A DNA stretch of 8,281 bases from NCBI GenBank assembly GCA_017860335.1, contig JAFNAU010000084.1:1-8281 (forward strand), in the 5' to 3' direction. A program made the translations under genes and the position numbers. Below the pieces are notes generated by a model. That model was not told the DNA's origin and did not search any database. It saw nothing but the letters and a program-made list of their open reading frames with translations. This document shows positions 1 to 6,671 of the stretch, piece by piece (position 1 is the first letter of the stretch; each line of letters begins with the position of its first letter). This DNA comes from Bacteroidota bacterium. GTDB taxonomy: Bacteria > Bacteroidota > Bacteroidia > Bacteroidales > Paludibacteraceae.

Positions 1-791
1 GTTTGGCCGATTTGTTGATGATGATTGCCTGCATGGTATAACGGAGCACGAAAATAAATCCGGCAGCTGCCAGGCTTATCCAGTTGCCAAATATCGCCGC
101 AAAGATAATTGCCAGATAAAACACGGCGCGGCTCAGGGGCTCCAGTATCAGACTGAATTTGCTGGTGGTACTGTATTGATTCGAAACCGACAGATGGCGT
201 TCCTTTTGAATAAACCATTGTTTGAACGTATTTTTTGGTACTGACCAGGTAACGCTTTCTGACGAAATTTCTACAGCAGTATTTCGTCCTGTTGCACCCC
301 GGTTTACCATCAGGTCGTCGTCGCCCGACTGAAGATGCAGTGTGGAGGCAAATCCCTTCATCCTGAAAAATGTTTCGCTACGGTAAGCCAGATTGCGTCC
401 TACCCCCATGTAAGGTTTGCGTGCAATGGCCATTCCCAGGTACTGAAGGGCGATAAATAACGTGTCGTATTTGATGTTGGTGCTCAGGTTGGTGGCTCCT
501 GCAGGTACAAAAGTAGTGTGCAGATTTGGGCACTGTTTGGTCATCAGTGAGAGGTAATCGTCCGTGTAATCCATCGAAGCATCGTTCACCACAATTACTT
601 CATATTCCGGATAATCCTGTTCAAGTATCAGCGGTCTGAAATTTAATTTTTCCCTTCCTGATGTGTCGGCGGTGACGCAGTACCCCGGCAATGTAACGCA
701 GATAAAAGTATAGCTGAAAGAAGAAAGCGACAAGCAATACCAGCAACCAACTCAATTCAATATACGTAAAATGTATTTCACCAATATTCAT
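1..791 (-). pseudogene. Family 2 glycosyltransferase, membrane-anchored, disrupted and cut by the left edge
   Basis: The ATG at 791 opens a 56-residue frame with one membrane segment (about residues 13-33, ending FQLYFYLRYIAGVLRH) that stops at TGA 621-623. The rest of the enzyme continues in the +1 frame from about 650 to the window edge without a stop. That part has EVIVVNDASMD (first GT-A aspartate, near 581), GVGRNLAYR, SGDDDLMVN (about 301-327), QKERH (194-208, the QxxRW-like motif) and two C-terminal hydrophobic stretches. Compared with Bacteroidota homologues as I remember them, two pieces are missing. One is the first beta strand (a V-S-V-I-I-x-A-R-N-E type motif) around the frame change at 625-665. 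The other is roughly 55-65 residues, including the DxD motif, at an in-frame junction near 471-481. It lies 61 bases after lysA. Family assignment is firm; calling it a pseudogene rests on the missing motifs plus the frameshift. An assembly error is the main alternative. Confidence 0.78.
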
Positions 792-852
792 ATTCTGAAA
801 AAAACAGTAAATCCGGTTAAGTGATTAAAAATGTGAAAAACTGCACTAAAAA

Positions 853-2010
853 TCAGATATTATCCGATGTGTAGGCTTTTGGCAGTGCGCGCAGGTTGTA
901 TTGCGATGCCATGATTTCGCCATAAGCTCCTGCCGACCGGATAGCAATAATATCACCCCGGCGGGTTTTGTTCAGGTAGCAGTCTTTATCGAAAACATCG
1001 GACGATTCGCAGATAGGACCAACAACATCATATTTCTCAACAGGTAAATCCGAACTCAGATTTTCAATCCGGTGATAAGCCTGATATAAAGCGGGTCGAA
1101 TGAGATCGGTAAATCCGGCATCGAGGATGGCAAAATTCTTGGTGGAACCTTCTTTCACATACAGAACTTTCGAGATGAGGCTTCCGCACTGAGCCACCAC
1201 CGAACGGCCAAGCTCAAAGTGCAGGGTCTGACCCGGCTGTAGTTTGAAATGTTCCTTGAAAGTTCTGAAATAAGTTTCGAATTCGGGAACGGGGAAATGG
1301 TTGGGGTGCTCGTAGTTGATACCCAGTCCGCCGCCTACATTGATGTGCTGGAGAAATATGTTTTTCGAAGCAAAAATATCTTCAATTTCCGAAATACGCA
1401 CACAAAGGTTGTGATAGGCGGTCATGTCGGTAATCTGTGAGCCAATGTGGAAATGGATGCCAATCATCCGGATGTTCCTCAGGTCGGGCAATACGCTGAT
1501 TACCTTATCGATATCCTCCATGTTGATGCCGAATTTGTTTTCATTCAGCCCGGTGGTTATATAATTGTGTGTATGGGCATCCACATTCGGGTTAATGCGC
1601 AGAGCAACAGAGGCAGTTTTGTTTTTGGCGGTAGCCAGCTCATTGATTACTTCCAGTTCAGGAATAGATTCTGCATTGAAGCAGAATATGTCGTTCTCAA
1701 GAGCCAGATTAATTTCCCAGTCAGCTTTACCCACTCCGGCAAATACAATTTTGGATGATGGAATTCCGGCATTTACAGCAGCCTGCACTTCGCCGCCACT
1801 TACACAGTCAGCACCAAGTCCAGCTTCCCTGATTATGTTCAGCACTTCCGGATTGACATTCGCTTTCAGCGCATAATGTACTTCAAAGTTGTAACCTGTA
1901 GTTTGTTCATTAATTTCCTTCAATGTGTTGCGAAGTACATCCAGATCATAGTAATAAAATGGCGTAGGGATGTTCCTGAATTTTTCGAGGGGGTATTGAG
2001 CTTTTAACAT
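853..2010 (-). CDS. lysA: Diaminopimelate decarboxylase
   Basis: A cytoplasmic PLP enzyme that decarboxylates meso-diaminopimelate to L-lysine, the last step of the pathway. The 385-residue protein is a fold-type III alanine-racemase-like barrel followed by a C-terminal beta domain. Visible motifs are YALKAN with the PLP lysine at about residue 49, HFHIGSQ (186-192), the phosphate-binding GGGLGI (226-231), ELGRS (266-270; many bacteria have EPGR), CESSD (334-338) with the cysteine that reaches the partner active site, and AYGE (362-365). I chose the ATG at 2010. The frame is open back to a GTG at 2094, but that extension overlaps the end of lysC, reads through a terminator hairpin and encodes a lysine-rich tail unlike the family. 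The gene sits downstream of lysC on the same strand. Expression may depend on readthrough of the hairpin at 2033-2063. Confidence 0.95.
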   Translation of the reverse strand: MLKAQYPLEKFRNIPTPFYYYDLDVLRNTLKEINEQTTGYNFEVHYALKANVNPEVLNIIREAGLGADCVSGGEVQAAVNAGIPSSKIVFAGVGKADWEINLALENDIFCFNAESIPELEVINELATAKNKTASVALRINPNVDAHTHNYITTGLNENKFGINMEDIDKVISVLPDLRNIRMIGIHFHIGSQITDMTAYHNLCVRISEIEDIFASKNIFLQHINVGGGLGINYEHPNHFPVPEFETYFRTFKEHFKLQPGQTLHFELGRSVVAQCGSLISKVLYVKEGSTKNFAILDAGFTDLIRPALYQAYHRIENLSSDLPVEKYDVVGPICESSDVFDKDCYLNKTRRGDIIAIRSAGAYGEIMASQYNLRALPKAYTSDNI

Positions 2011-2032
2011 AGATTTCTGAGATTTGTTTCTT

Positions 2033-2063
2033 AAAAAACCGATAAGTTTTGTCTTACCGGTTT
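2033..2063 (-). terminator. Intrinsic terminator or attenuator between lysC and lysA
   Basis: On the minus strand an 11-base arm (AAACCGGTAAG, 2063 to 2053) and a loop ACAAAA are followed by the arm CTTATCGGTTT (2046 to 2036). All 11 pairs form, one as G-U. The 3' arm runs into six T residues (2038-2033). The hairpin starts 11 bases after the lysC stop and its T run ends 22 bases before the lysA ATG, so it would end lysC transcripts or reduce readthrough into lysA. Confidence 0.75.
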
Positions 2064-2074
2064 GTTTGTTTTTT

Positions 2075-3388
2075 TTAATTGAATAATGCTTCACTTAACT
2101 GGTTAAGCGCCCTGTTTTTGTCTTCCGATTTTACCAGGATGGAGATGTTGTAATTACTACCTCCGTAAGATATCATGCGGATAGGAATATCTTTCAGTGC
2201 ATCTACTACTTTTGCCTGGAAACCAACCGTTTCGTAAGGCAGGTCGCCCACAACGCAGATGATGACCATATCTTTGTCAACGGTTACCGTACCGAATTTC
2301 TTCAGATCGTTTACGATTTCCTCCAGTCGTTTGCTGTTGTCAATTGATACCGACACACCCACTTCGGAAGTCGTGATCATATCAATGGAAGTCTGATTGC
2401 TTTCAAATATTTCAAAAACTTTGCGCAGGAAGCCATGTGCCAGCAGCATACGTCCCGATTTAATCTTGATGGCTGTAATACCGTCTTTGGCAGCAACAGC
2501 TTCAATCACTCCCTTGCGCGATTTGTTGGAAATAAGAGTGCCCGGTGCTTCCGGGTCCATGGTGTTGAGCAGTCTAACCGGAATATTATTGAGTTTAGCG
2601 GGCAGAATGCAGGTCGGATGCAGGATTTTTGCACCGAAATATGCCAGTTCGGCTGCTTCTTCAAAGTGAAGATAAGGAACCGGTTTTGTGCCTTGTACTA
2701 TACGGGGGTCGTTGTTGTGCATGCCGTCAATATCAGTCCATATCTGAATTTCCTCGGCTTTCACGGCTGCTCCAATCAGGGAAGCCGAGTAGTCGCTTCC
2801 GCCGCGTTGCAGGTTGTCAATTTCACCGTAGAAGTTACGGCAGATGTATCCCTGTGTGATATAGATTTCCTTATCGGGATTTTCCGACAGGATTTTTTTC
2901 AGATTTTCGGCAATATAAGCTGCATCCGGTTCTGCATTTTTATCAATTCGCATGTATTCAAGTGCAGGAATAAGAATGCTGTTTTTACCGGCTTCTTCCA
3001 GATAAAGCTGGAACATGGCGGTCGATAGCAATTCACCCTGAGCCAGGATTGCTTTTTCTTCGAATAATGTAAATACGCTTTTAGAGAAAGAACGCAAAAA
3101 ATCGAAATGGGACAGGATTATCCTTTCAGCTTCAGAAGCTTTTTCCGGAGTGGAATACAGTTCCTGTATCACTTCGTTGTATTTATGTTCCAGCAGATTG
3201 ATTTTTTCCAACGCACCGGATGTATTACCTTTGTAAAAATAATCGGCTATCTCTACCAGATTGTTTGTCGTGCCTGACATAGCAGACAGTACAACTATTT
3301 TTTGTTTTCCATCGCTGATGAGTTTGGCCACATCTTTCATGCGGGTTGCCGAACCTACGGAAGTCCCGCCGAATTTAAGTATTTGCAT
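2075..3388 (-). CDS. lysC: Aspartate kinase, monofunctional, with C-terminal ACT domains
   Basis: Phosphorylates L-aspartate with ATP, the first committed step toward diaminopimelate/lysine and threonine/methionine. The 437-residue protein has an amino-acid-kinase domain (about 1-295) and a tandem ACT region (about 300-437), the usual place for feedback control by lysine or threonine. Motifs are KFGGTSVG (5-12), RGGSDYSA (195-202), WTDIDGM (217-223) and FGAKILHP (251-258). No homoserine dehydrogenase domain is fused. I chose the ATG at 3388. A longer frame begins at TTG 3425-3427, but that triplet is part of the promoter -7 box. The gene leads a lysC-lysA pair and is followed by an intrinsic terminator. 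Which amino acid inhibits it cannot be read from the sequence. Confidence 0.95.
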   Translation of the reverse strand: MQILKFGGTSVGSATRMKDVAKLISDGKQKIVVLSAMSGTTNNLVEIADYFYKGNTSGALEKINLLEHKYNEVIQELYSTPEKASEAERIILSHFDFLRSFSKSVFTLFEEKAILAQGELLSTAMFQLYLEEAGKNSILIPALEYMRIDKNAEPDAAYIAENLKKILSENPDKEIYITQGYICRNFYGEIDNLQRGGSDYSASLIGAAVKAEEIQIWTDIDGMHNNDPRIVQGTKPVPYLHFEEAAELAYFGAKILHPTCILPAKLNNIPVRLLNTMDPEAPGTLISNKSRKGVIEAVAAKDGITAIKIKSGRMLLAHGFLRKVFEIFESNQTSIDMITTSEVGVSVSIDNSKRLEEIVNDLKKFGTVTVDKDMVIICVVGDLPYETVGFQAKVVDALKDIPIRMISYGGSNYNISILVKSEDKNRALNQLSEALFN

Positions 3389-3424
3389 GTTATAAGATAT
3401 TTTATTGTTGATAAAAATACGGCG

Positions 3425-3432
3425 CAAAGATA
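3425..3432 (-). promoter_or_regulatory. Promoter -7 box of lysC
   Basis: TATCTTTG on the minus strand matches the Bacteroidota -7 consensus TAnnTTTG and lies 36 bases before the lysC ATG. I see no good TTG -33 box at the usual 19-21 base spacing, since that stretch is A/C-rich. Its position helps exclude the upstream TTG start. Confidence 0.65.
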
Positions 3433-3701
3433 CTATTTTTTTCTGTAAGGTTTTAGTATCAAAAACAAGAAATAGAATTATATAGCCGATATATTGATAG
3501 CTTTTGCTGTTTATAAGTTAAAATATGAAGCATTAAAGTAATCCTGAATTGATTTTTTATAATTTTACAACCTGTTTCAGGCAATAGTTCAGGTGCTTAT
3601 TACATTAACTACAATCACCGGTATCGTGCATGTCGTCACACTGTTGTCGAACTACAACTCCCGGATGGAACTACAATAAAAAATAGAAGCCATAGAGAAT
3701 G
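3433..3701. other. Intergenic stretch without a gene
   Basis: About 270 AT-rich bases between the lysC promoter and the tRNA-His terminator. I see no convincing reading frame or RNA gene. Small repeats are present: ACTACAA at 3608, 3650 and 3670 (the last two as GAACTACAA), the short inverted repeat CCTGTTTCAGG at 3571-3581, and a second TTCAGG at 3588-3593. An upstream control site for lysC could lie here, but none is recognisable. Confidence 0.6.
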
Positions 3702-3733
3702 AAAAAAGGAAACTCATTGCTGAATTTCCTTTT
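3702..3733 (-). terminator. Intrinsic terminator of tRNA-His
   Basis: On the minus strand the 13-base arm AAAAGGAAATTCA (3733-3721), a GCAA loop of GNRA type and the arm TGAGTTTCCTTTT (3716-3704) pair fully with one G-U, followed by T residues to 3702. It begins 10 bases after the mature tRNA end. Confidence 0.85.
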
Positions 3734-3742
3734 CTATTGTAG

Positions 3743-3817
3743 GGTGGGAGACGGGGCTCGAACCCGCGACTTTCGGAACCACAATCCGACGCTCTGACCA
3801 ACTGAGCTACAACCACC
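3743..3817 (-). tRNA. tRNA-His, anticodon GTG
   Basis: A complete cloverleaf. The D arm is GCTC/GAGC around AGTTGGTCA. The anticodon stem TCGGA/TCCGA encloses loop TTGTGGT with anticodon GTG. The variable loop is five bases, and the T arm GCGGG-TTCGAGC-CCCGT has one G-U. G at 3817 is the -1 guanosine opposite C73 (3743), the identity mark of tRNA-His. CCA is not encoded. The acceptor stem is odd: pairs 5-68 (T-C) and 6-67 (T-T) are mismatched, flanked by good pairs. The gene has a consensus promoter and a strong terminator, so it looks expressed. Confidence 0.95.
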
Positions 3818-3832
3818 ATGCTTTTGCGAGTG

Positions 3833-3863
3833 CAAAGATAACATTGAATCGCAAACTGTGCAA
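3833..3863 (-). promoter_or_regulatory. Promoter of tRNA-His
   Basis: On the minus strand TTG (3863-3861), exactly 20 bases, then TATCTTTG (3840-3833): a full match to the Bacteroidota -33/-7 pattern. It begins 16 bases before the -1 guanosine. The sequence TATCTTTGCACT is shared with the region in front of tRNA-Arg at 7434-7445. Confidence 0.85.
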
Positions 3864-3901
3864 GTTTTTAAAAGAAAAATGTTTACAAAAAAATAAAGTG
3901 T

Positions 3902-4585
3902 ATGAAGTATTTTATTCAGAATGAGCAGATAGACAACACAATAAAAGAAATCCGGAAAAAAGTAAGGCTGTCGATGAACGGTGTGGTTTCGGATAAGATG
4001 AAGGAAAACGGCATCCGCTATAAGCAGAACTTCGGGGTCGACATCCTGCGACTGAAACAAATAGCTGCCGGATATGATCAAAACAAGGATTTAGCGCAGC
4101 GCTTATGGGCGTTGCAGATACGCGAAACCATGATTTTGGCAACACTGCTCCAGCCTGTTGATAGTTTCTCACCCGAAATGGCTGACGAATGGCTCGTTTT
4201 GCTCACTCATCCCGAAATCGTAGAACAATGCTGCATGAACCTGTTTGCCAAATTGCCTTATGCCGCGGAACTCTGTCTCCGCTGGGCAAAATCGGATATG
4301 CTCTGGCATCAGATTACCGCGTTCAATCTCGGAGCACGCATCTGGAAAAGTATTGACGACAGCCAAAGTGACGAACTCGTTCAGCGCGCACTTGAAATTT
4401 CAGATACTGCTGAATTTCATCTTTATAAATCCATTGCTTTGATGTTGAGCCGCTTATGCAGAACCAATAAGGAGCTTTCGGACAAGATTTACGAAGAAAT
4501 CAGTTATATGAAAAACTCCGACCAACCATCAAAAAGGTATATTTTTAGCGAAGTGTCGCAGGAAATATCTTTTTTGAATTTTTAA
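3902..4585 (+). CDS. DNA alkylation repair (AlkD-like) HEAT-repeat protein
   Basis: A 227-residue, mostly helical protein without signal peptide or membrane segment. It resembles the DNA alkylation repair enzyme family, HEAT-like-repeat glycosylases that remove alkylated purines. The resemblance is in the N-terminal block RLSMNGVVSDKMKENGI, the following NFGVDILRLKQIA, and LLQPVDSFSPEMADEWL near the centre, as I recall them from Bacteroidota members. I could not map the catalytic aspartate and DNA-contacting tryptophans of Bacillus AlkD with confidence, so activity is inferred from family only. The ATG at 3902 is the first start of the frame. There is no Shine-Dalgarno sequence, which is normal in this phylum. 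The gene is divergent from tRNA-His, and I see no clear promoter for it. Its stop overlaps the start of the promoter region of the next gene. Confidence 0.75.
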   Translation: MKYFIQNEQIDNTIKEIRKKVRLSMNGVVSDKMKENGIRYKQNFGVDILRLKQIAAGYDQNKDLAQRLWALQIRETMILATLLQPVDSFSPEMADEWLVLLTHPEIVEQCCMNLFAKLPYAAELCLRWAKSDMLWHQITAFNLGARIWKSIDDSQSDELVQRALEISDTAEFHLYKSIALMLSRLCRTNKELSDKIYEEISYMKNSDQPSKRYIFSEVSQEISFLNF

Positions 4586-4616
4586 TTGAAAGTCTCATCA
4601 AATTGTCGTACTTTTG
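4586..4616 (+). promoter_or_regulatory. Promoter of the Fur-family gene
   Basis: TTG (4586-4588), 20 bases, then TACTTTTG (4609-4616) match the Bacteroidota -33/-7 consensus. The element starts immediately after the stop of the preceding gene and ends 27 bases before the ATG, giving this gene (and probably purA) its own promoter. I see no Fur-box palindrome over it. Confidence 0.8.
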
Positions 4617-4643
4617 TTTCCCTAAAAAAATAGCACCTCTTGA

Positions 4644-5111
4644 ATGAAGGAAGAAAATTCACATGAAGATTTGATACGGACTTTTACCGATTATCTGGTA
4701 AAAAACAAATACCGGAAAACGCGTGAAAGATATGCAATACTTGATTGTATCTATAAACATCAGGGGCATTTCAATGCCGAATTGATATATAATCAGATGC
4801 CGAAAGAGTATCAGGTGAGTTTGGCTACCGTATATAACACCCTGGAATTGTTGCAGGAATGTAATCTTATTGTGAAACATCAGTTTGGCGAACAGATGGC
4901 ACAATATGAAAAGACTTTTGGCATCATCTTTCATCATCACCTGGTTTGTACCAGTTGCGGCAAAATCCGGGAAGTACCCGATGTCACCATATCAAAACTT
5001 TTACAGAAAAAGAAGATACCCCGGTTCGAACCTTCACGCTATACACTTTACGTGTATGGGCTGTGCAGCAAATGCAGCGCGCAAAAAAAAAACGGAGTAA
5101 AAAAGCTTTAA
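4644..5111 (+). CDS. Fur-family metal-dependent transcriptional regulator
   Basis: A 155-residue DNA-binding repressor of the Fur/Zur/PerR family, cytoplasmic and normally dimeric. The N-terminal winged helix includes the recognition segment SLATVYNTLELL (59-70). The C-terminal dimerisation domain has the metal-site cluster HHHLVCTSC (97-105) and a second CxxC (CSKC, 141-144), the four-cysteine structural zinc site. Glu89 (QYEK) is a likely regulatory-metal ligand. The position before the second CxxC that is often histidine in Fur (YGHC) is leucine here (YGLC). Sequence alone does not tell whether it senses iron, zinc, manganese or peroxide. It has its own promoter and lies 67 bases before purA on the same strand, an arrangement I recall from other Bacteroidales, so the two are probably co-transcribed. 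Confidence 0.9.
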   Translation: MKEENSHEDLIRTFTDYLVKNKYRKTRERYAILDCIYKHQGHFNAELIYNQMPKEYQVSLATVYNTLELLQECNLIVKHQFGEQMAQYEKTFGIIFHHHLVCTSCGKIREVPDVTISKLLQKKKIPRFEPSRYTLYVYGLCSKCSAQKKNGVKKL

Positions 5112-5128
5112 TCGAATAAATTTACAGT

Positions 5129-5160
5129 CTGTTTTCTGAGCCGGAGAGCTTATAAGACAG
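5129..5160 (+). promoter_or_regulatory. Possible leader hairpin between the Fur gene and purA
   Basis: CTGTTTTCTGAGC (5129-5141) can pair with GCTTATAAGACAG (5148-5160) across a six-base loop, with two G-U pairs and one mismatch. No T run follows, so it is not a terminator. It ends 18 bases before the purA ATG and could affect translation or mRNA stability. Function is unknown. Confidence 0.35.
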
Positions 5161-5178
5161 AAAAATAAATTCAGACAA

Positions 5179-6447
5179 ATGAAAATAGATGTATTGTTAG
5201 GCCTTCAGTGGGGCGACGAAGGCAAAGGAAAAGTTGTTGACGTATTAACACCCTCTTATGACGTCATCAGCCGTTTTCAGGGCGGACCCAATGCCGGCCA
5301 TACCCTCGAGTTCGAAGGACGCAAATTCGTGTTACGCTCAATTCCTTCCGGAATATTTCAGGGAGATAAAATCAATGTAATTGGTAATGGCGTTGTTCTC
5401 GATCCGGCTCTGTTCAAAGAGGAAGTGGAATCACTCGAAAAATCGGGACACACGCTTACCGACAGACTGAGAATATCAAAGAAAGCCCACTTAATTCTGC
5501 CAACACACCGTTTGCTGGATATGGCTTACGAGTCGGCCAAGGGTAGTGGAAAAATTGGTACAACCGGTAAAGGTATCGGACCAACCTATACCGACAAGGT
5601 GAGCCGTAACGGCCTTCGTGTGGGCGACCTGCTTCACAATTTTGATGAAAAATACAAAGCGGCCATCAACCGGCATCTCGACATACTGAAGCATTATCAG
5701 ATAGAATTTGATCTGCCGGCACTCGAAAAGGTGTGGTTCGAAGGCATCGAAAAACTCAAAGAGTTTCAGTTTATTGACAGCGAACATTTTATTAATGATA
5801 CCCTGAAAAGCGGGAAAAAAGTACTGGCTGAAGGCGCTCAGGGTACCATGCTCGATATTGACTTCGGTTCCTATCCGTTCGTTACCTCTTCAAACACCAT
5901 TTGTGCGGGTGCATGTACCGGATTGGGAGTGGCACCCAACAAAATCGGAGATGTATATGGTATCTTTAAAGCCTATTGTACACGTGTGGGCAGCGGTCCA
6001 TTTCCTACCGAACTTTTCGATCACGATGGCGACGAAATGCGTCGTATCGGTTTTGAATTCGGATCGGTTACGGGACGTCCGCGCCGTTGCGGATGGATTG
6101 ACCTGGTAGCGCTCCGGTATGCCATCATGATCAATGGAGTAACTCAGCTTATCATGATGAAAGCTGATGTACTCGACAGTTTTGAAACCATTAAAGCCTG
6201 CGTGGCTTACAAAATTGATGGTGCAGAAACAGAAGAATTTCCCTTCGATCTGAACGATGGCGCTGAACCTGTCTTTGTGGAACTTCCCGGATGGAAAACA
6301 GACCTTACATCCATAAAAAGCGAAGATGAATTTCCCGAAGAACTTAATTCATATCTCGATTTTCTGGAAGAAGAACTTGGAGTTCCGGTGAAAATAGTGT
6401 CCGTTGGTCCCGACCGCGAGCAAACAATAATCAGACATCAGGACTAA
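5179..6447 (+). CDS. purA: Adenylosuccinate synthetase
   Basis: Joins IMP and aspartate using GTP to make adenylosuccinate, the first committed step to AMP; a cytoplasmic homodimer. The 422-residue length is normal. Motifs are WGDEGKGK (11-18, catalytic Asp13 and P-loop), NAGHT (38-42, catalytic His41), GTTGKGIGP (127-135, IMP binding), AEGAQGTMLD (217-226), FVTSSNT (234-240) and GRPRRCGW (299-306, adjoining the flexible aspartate-binding loop). All key residues are present. The start gives the standard MKIDVLLGLQ opening. It follows the Fur-family gene by 67 bases with no evident promoter of its own and is closed by a strong terminator, so it is the last gene of that unit. Confidence 0.98.
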   Translation: MKIDVLLGLQWGDEGKGKVVDVLTPSYDVISRFQGGPNAGHTLEFEGRKFVLRSIPSGIFQGDKINVIGNGVVLDPALFKEEVESLEKSGHTLTDRLRISKKAHLILPTHRLLDMAYESAKGSGKIGTTGKGIGPTYTDKVSRNGLRVGDLLHNFDEKYKAAINRHLDILKHYQIEFDLPALEKVWFEGIEKLKEFQFIDSEHFINDTLKSGKKVLAEGAQGTMLDIDFGSYPFVTSSNTICAGACTGLGVAPNKIGDVYGIFKAYCTRVGSGPFPTELFDHDGDEMRRIGFEFGSVTGRPRRCGWIDLVALRYAIMINGVTQLIMMKADVLDSFETIKACVAYKIDGAETEEFPFDLNDGAEPVFVELPGWKTDLTSIKSEDEFPEELNSYLDFLEEELGVPVKIVSVGPDREQTIIRHQD

Positions 6448-6458
6448 AAATTCATAGT

Positions 6459-6494
6459 AATGCCATATGTAAACTTCATGTGGCATTTTTTTTT
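6459..6494 (+). terminator. Intrinsic terminator after purA
   Basis: AATGCCATATG (6459-6469) pairs with CATGTGGCATT (6477-6487) through 11 pairs with one G-U across a seven-base loop. It runs into nine consecutive T residues (6486-6494). It starts 12 bases after the purA stop. Confidence 0.9.
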
Positions 6495-6594
6495 ACAATC
6501 AAAATTTTTTTCCGAAAAAAAATAACAGCCGTACACTTAACTGACTGGGGACGTGTATGTTCTAAAGAATGCAGAGTTTGAAATGTTGGTATTT

Positions 6595-6609
6595 CTGCCA
6601 TTTTGTCAG
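6595..6609. promoter_or_regulatory. Palindromic site upstream of the zinc peptidase
   Basis: CTGCCATTTTGTCAG is an inverted repeat of form CTGnCA-N3-TGnCAG, with one mismatched position per half. It lies 9 bases upstream of a sigma54-like element and 62 bases before the ATG, a good position for an activator or repressor site. Which protein binds is unknown. Confidence 0.45.
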
Positions 6610-6618
6610 TCTGATTTT

Positions 6619-6635
6619 TTGGCGTGAAATTTGAT
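6619..6635 (+). promoter_or_regulatory. Possible sigma54-type (-24/-12) promoter
   Basis: TTGGCGTGAAATTTGAT aligns with YTGGCACG-N4-TTGCW at 10 of 13 defined positions, with correct spacing. The -24 GG is intact, but the -12 GC reads GA, a serious weakness. Transcription would start near 6645, about 26 bases before the chosen ATG. No TAnnTTTG box is visible in this leader, which leaves it the best promoter candidate. Confidence 0.4.
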
Positions 6636-6671
6636 GCTTTGTATTCAATAACATTTAAAGAAAAAATAATT

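Noticed and set aside
601..670. Programmed frameshift at GGGAAAAATT in the glycosyltransferase
   Set aside because: The needed shift is +1 rather than the -1 typical of such slippery runs, and catalytic segments are missing on either side in any case.
2011..2094. GTG start extending LysA by 28 residues
   Set aside because: It overlaps the lysC end, translates a terminator hairpin and gives a lysine-rich tail not expected in the family.
3389..3427. TTG start extending aspartokinase by 13 residues
   Set aside because: The TTG is part of the TATCTTTG promoter box; the ATG at 3388 gives the normal start just before KFGGTSVG.
3734..4081. 115-residue minus-strand reading frame over tRNA-His
   Set aside because: Its C-terminal part is the tRNA read as protein, and the rest opposes the promoter and the DNA repair gene.
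6624..6671. GTG start extending the zinc peptidase by 16 residues
   Set aside because: It overlaps the putative promoter, and the added residues precede the natural N-terminal membrane segment.
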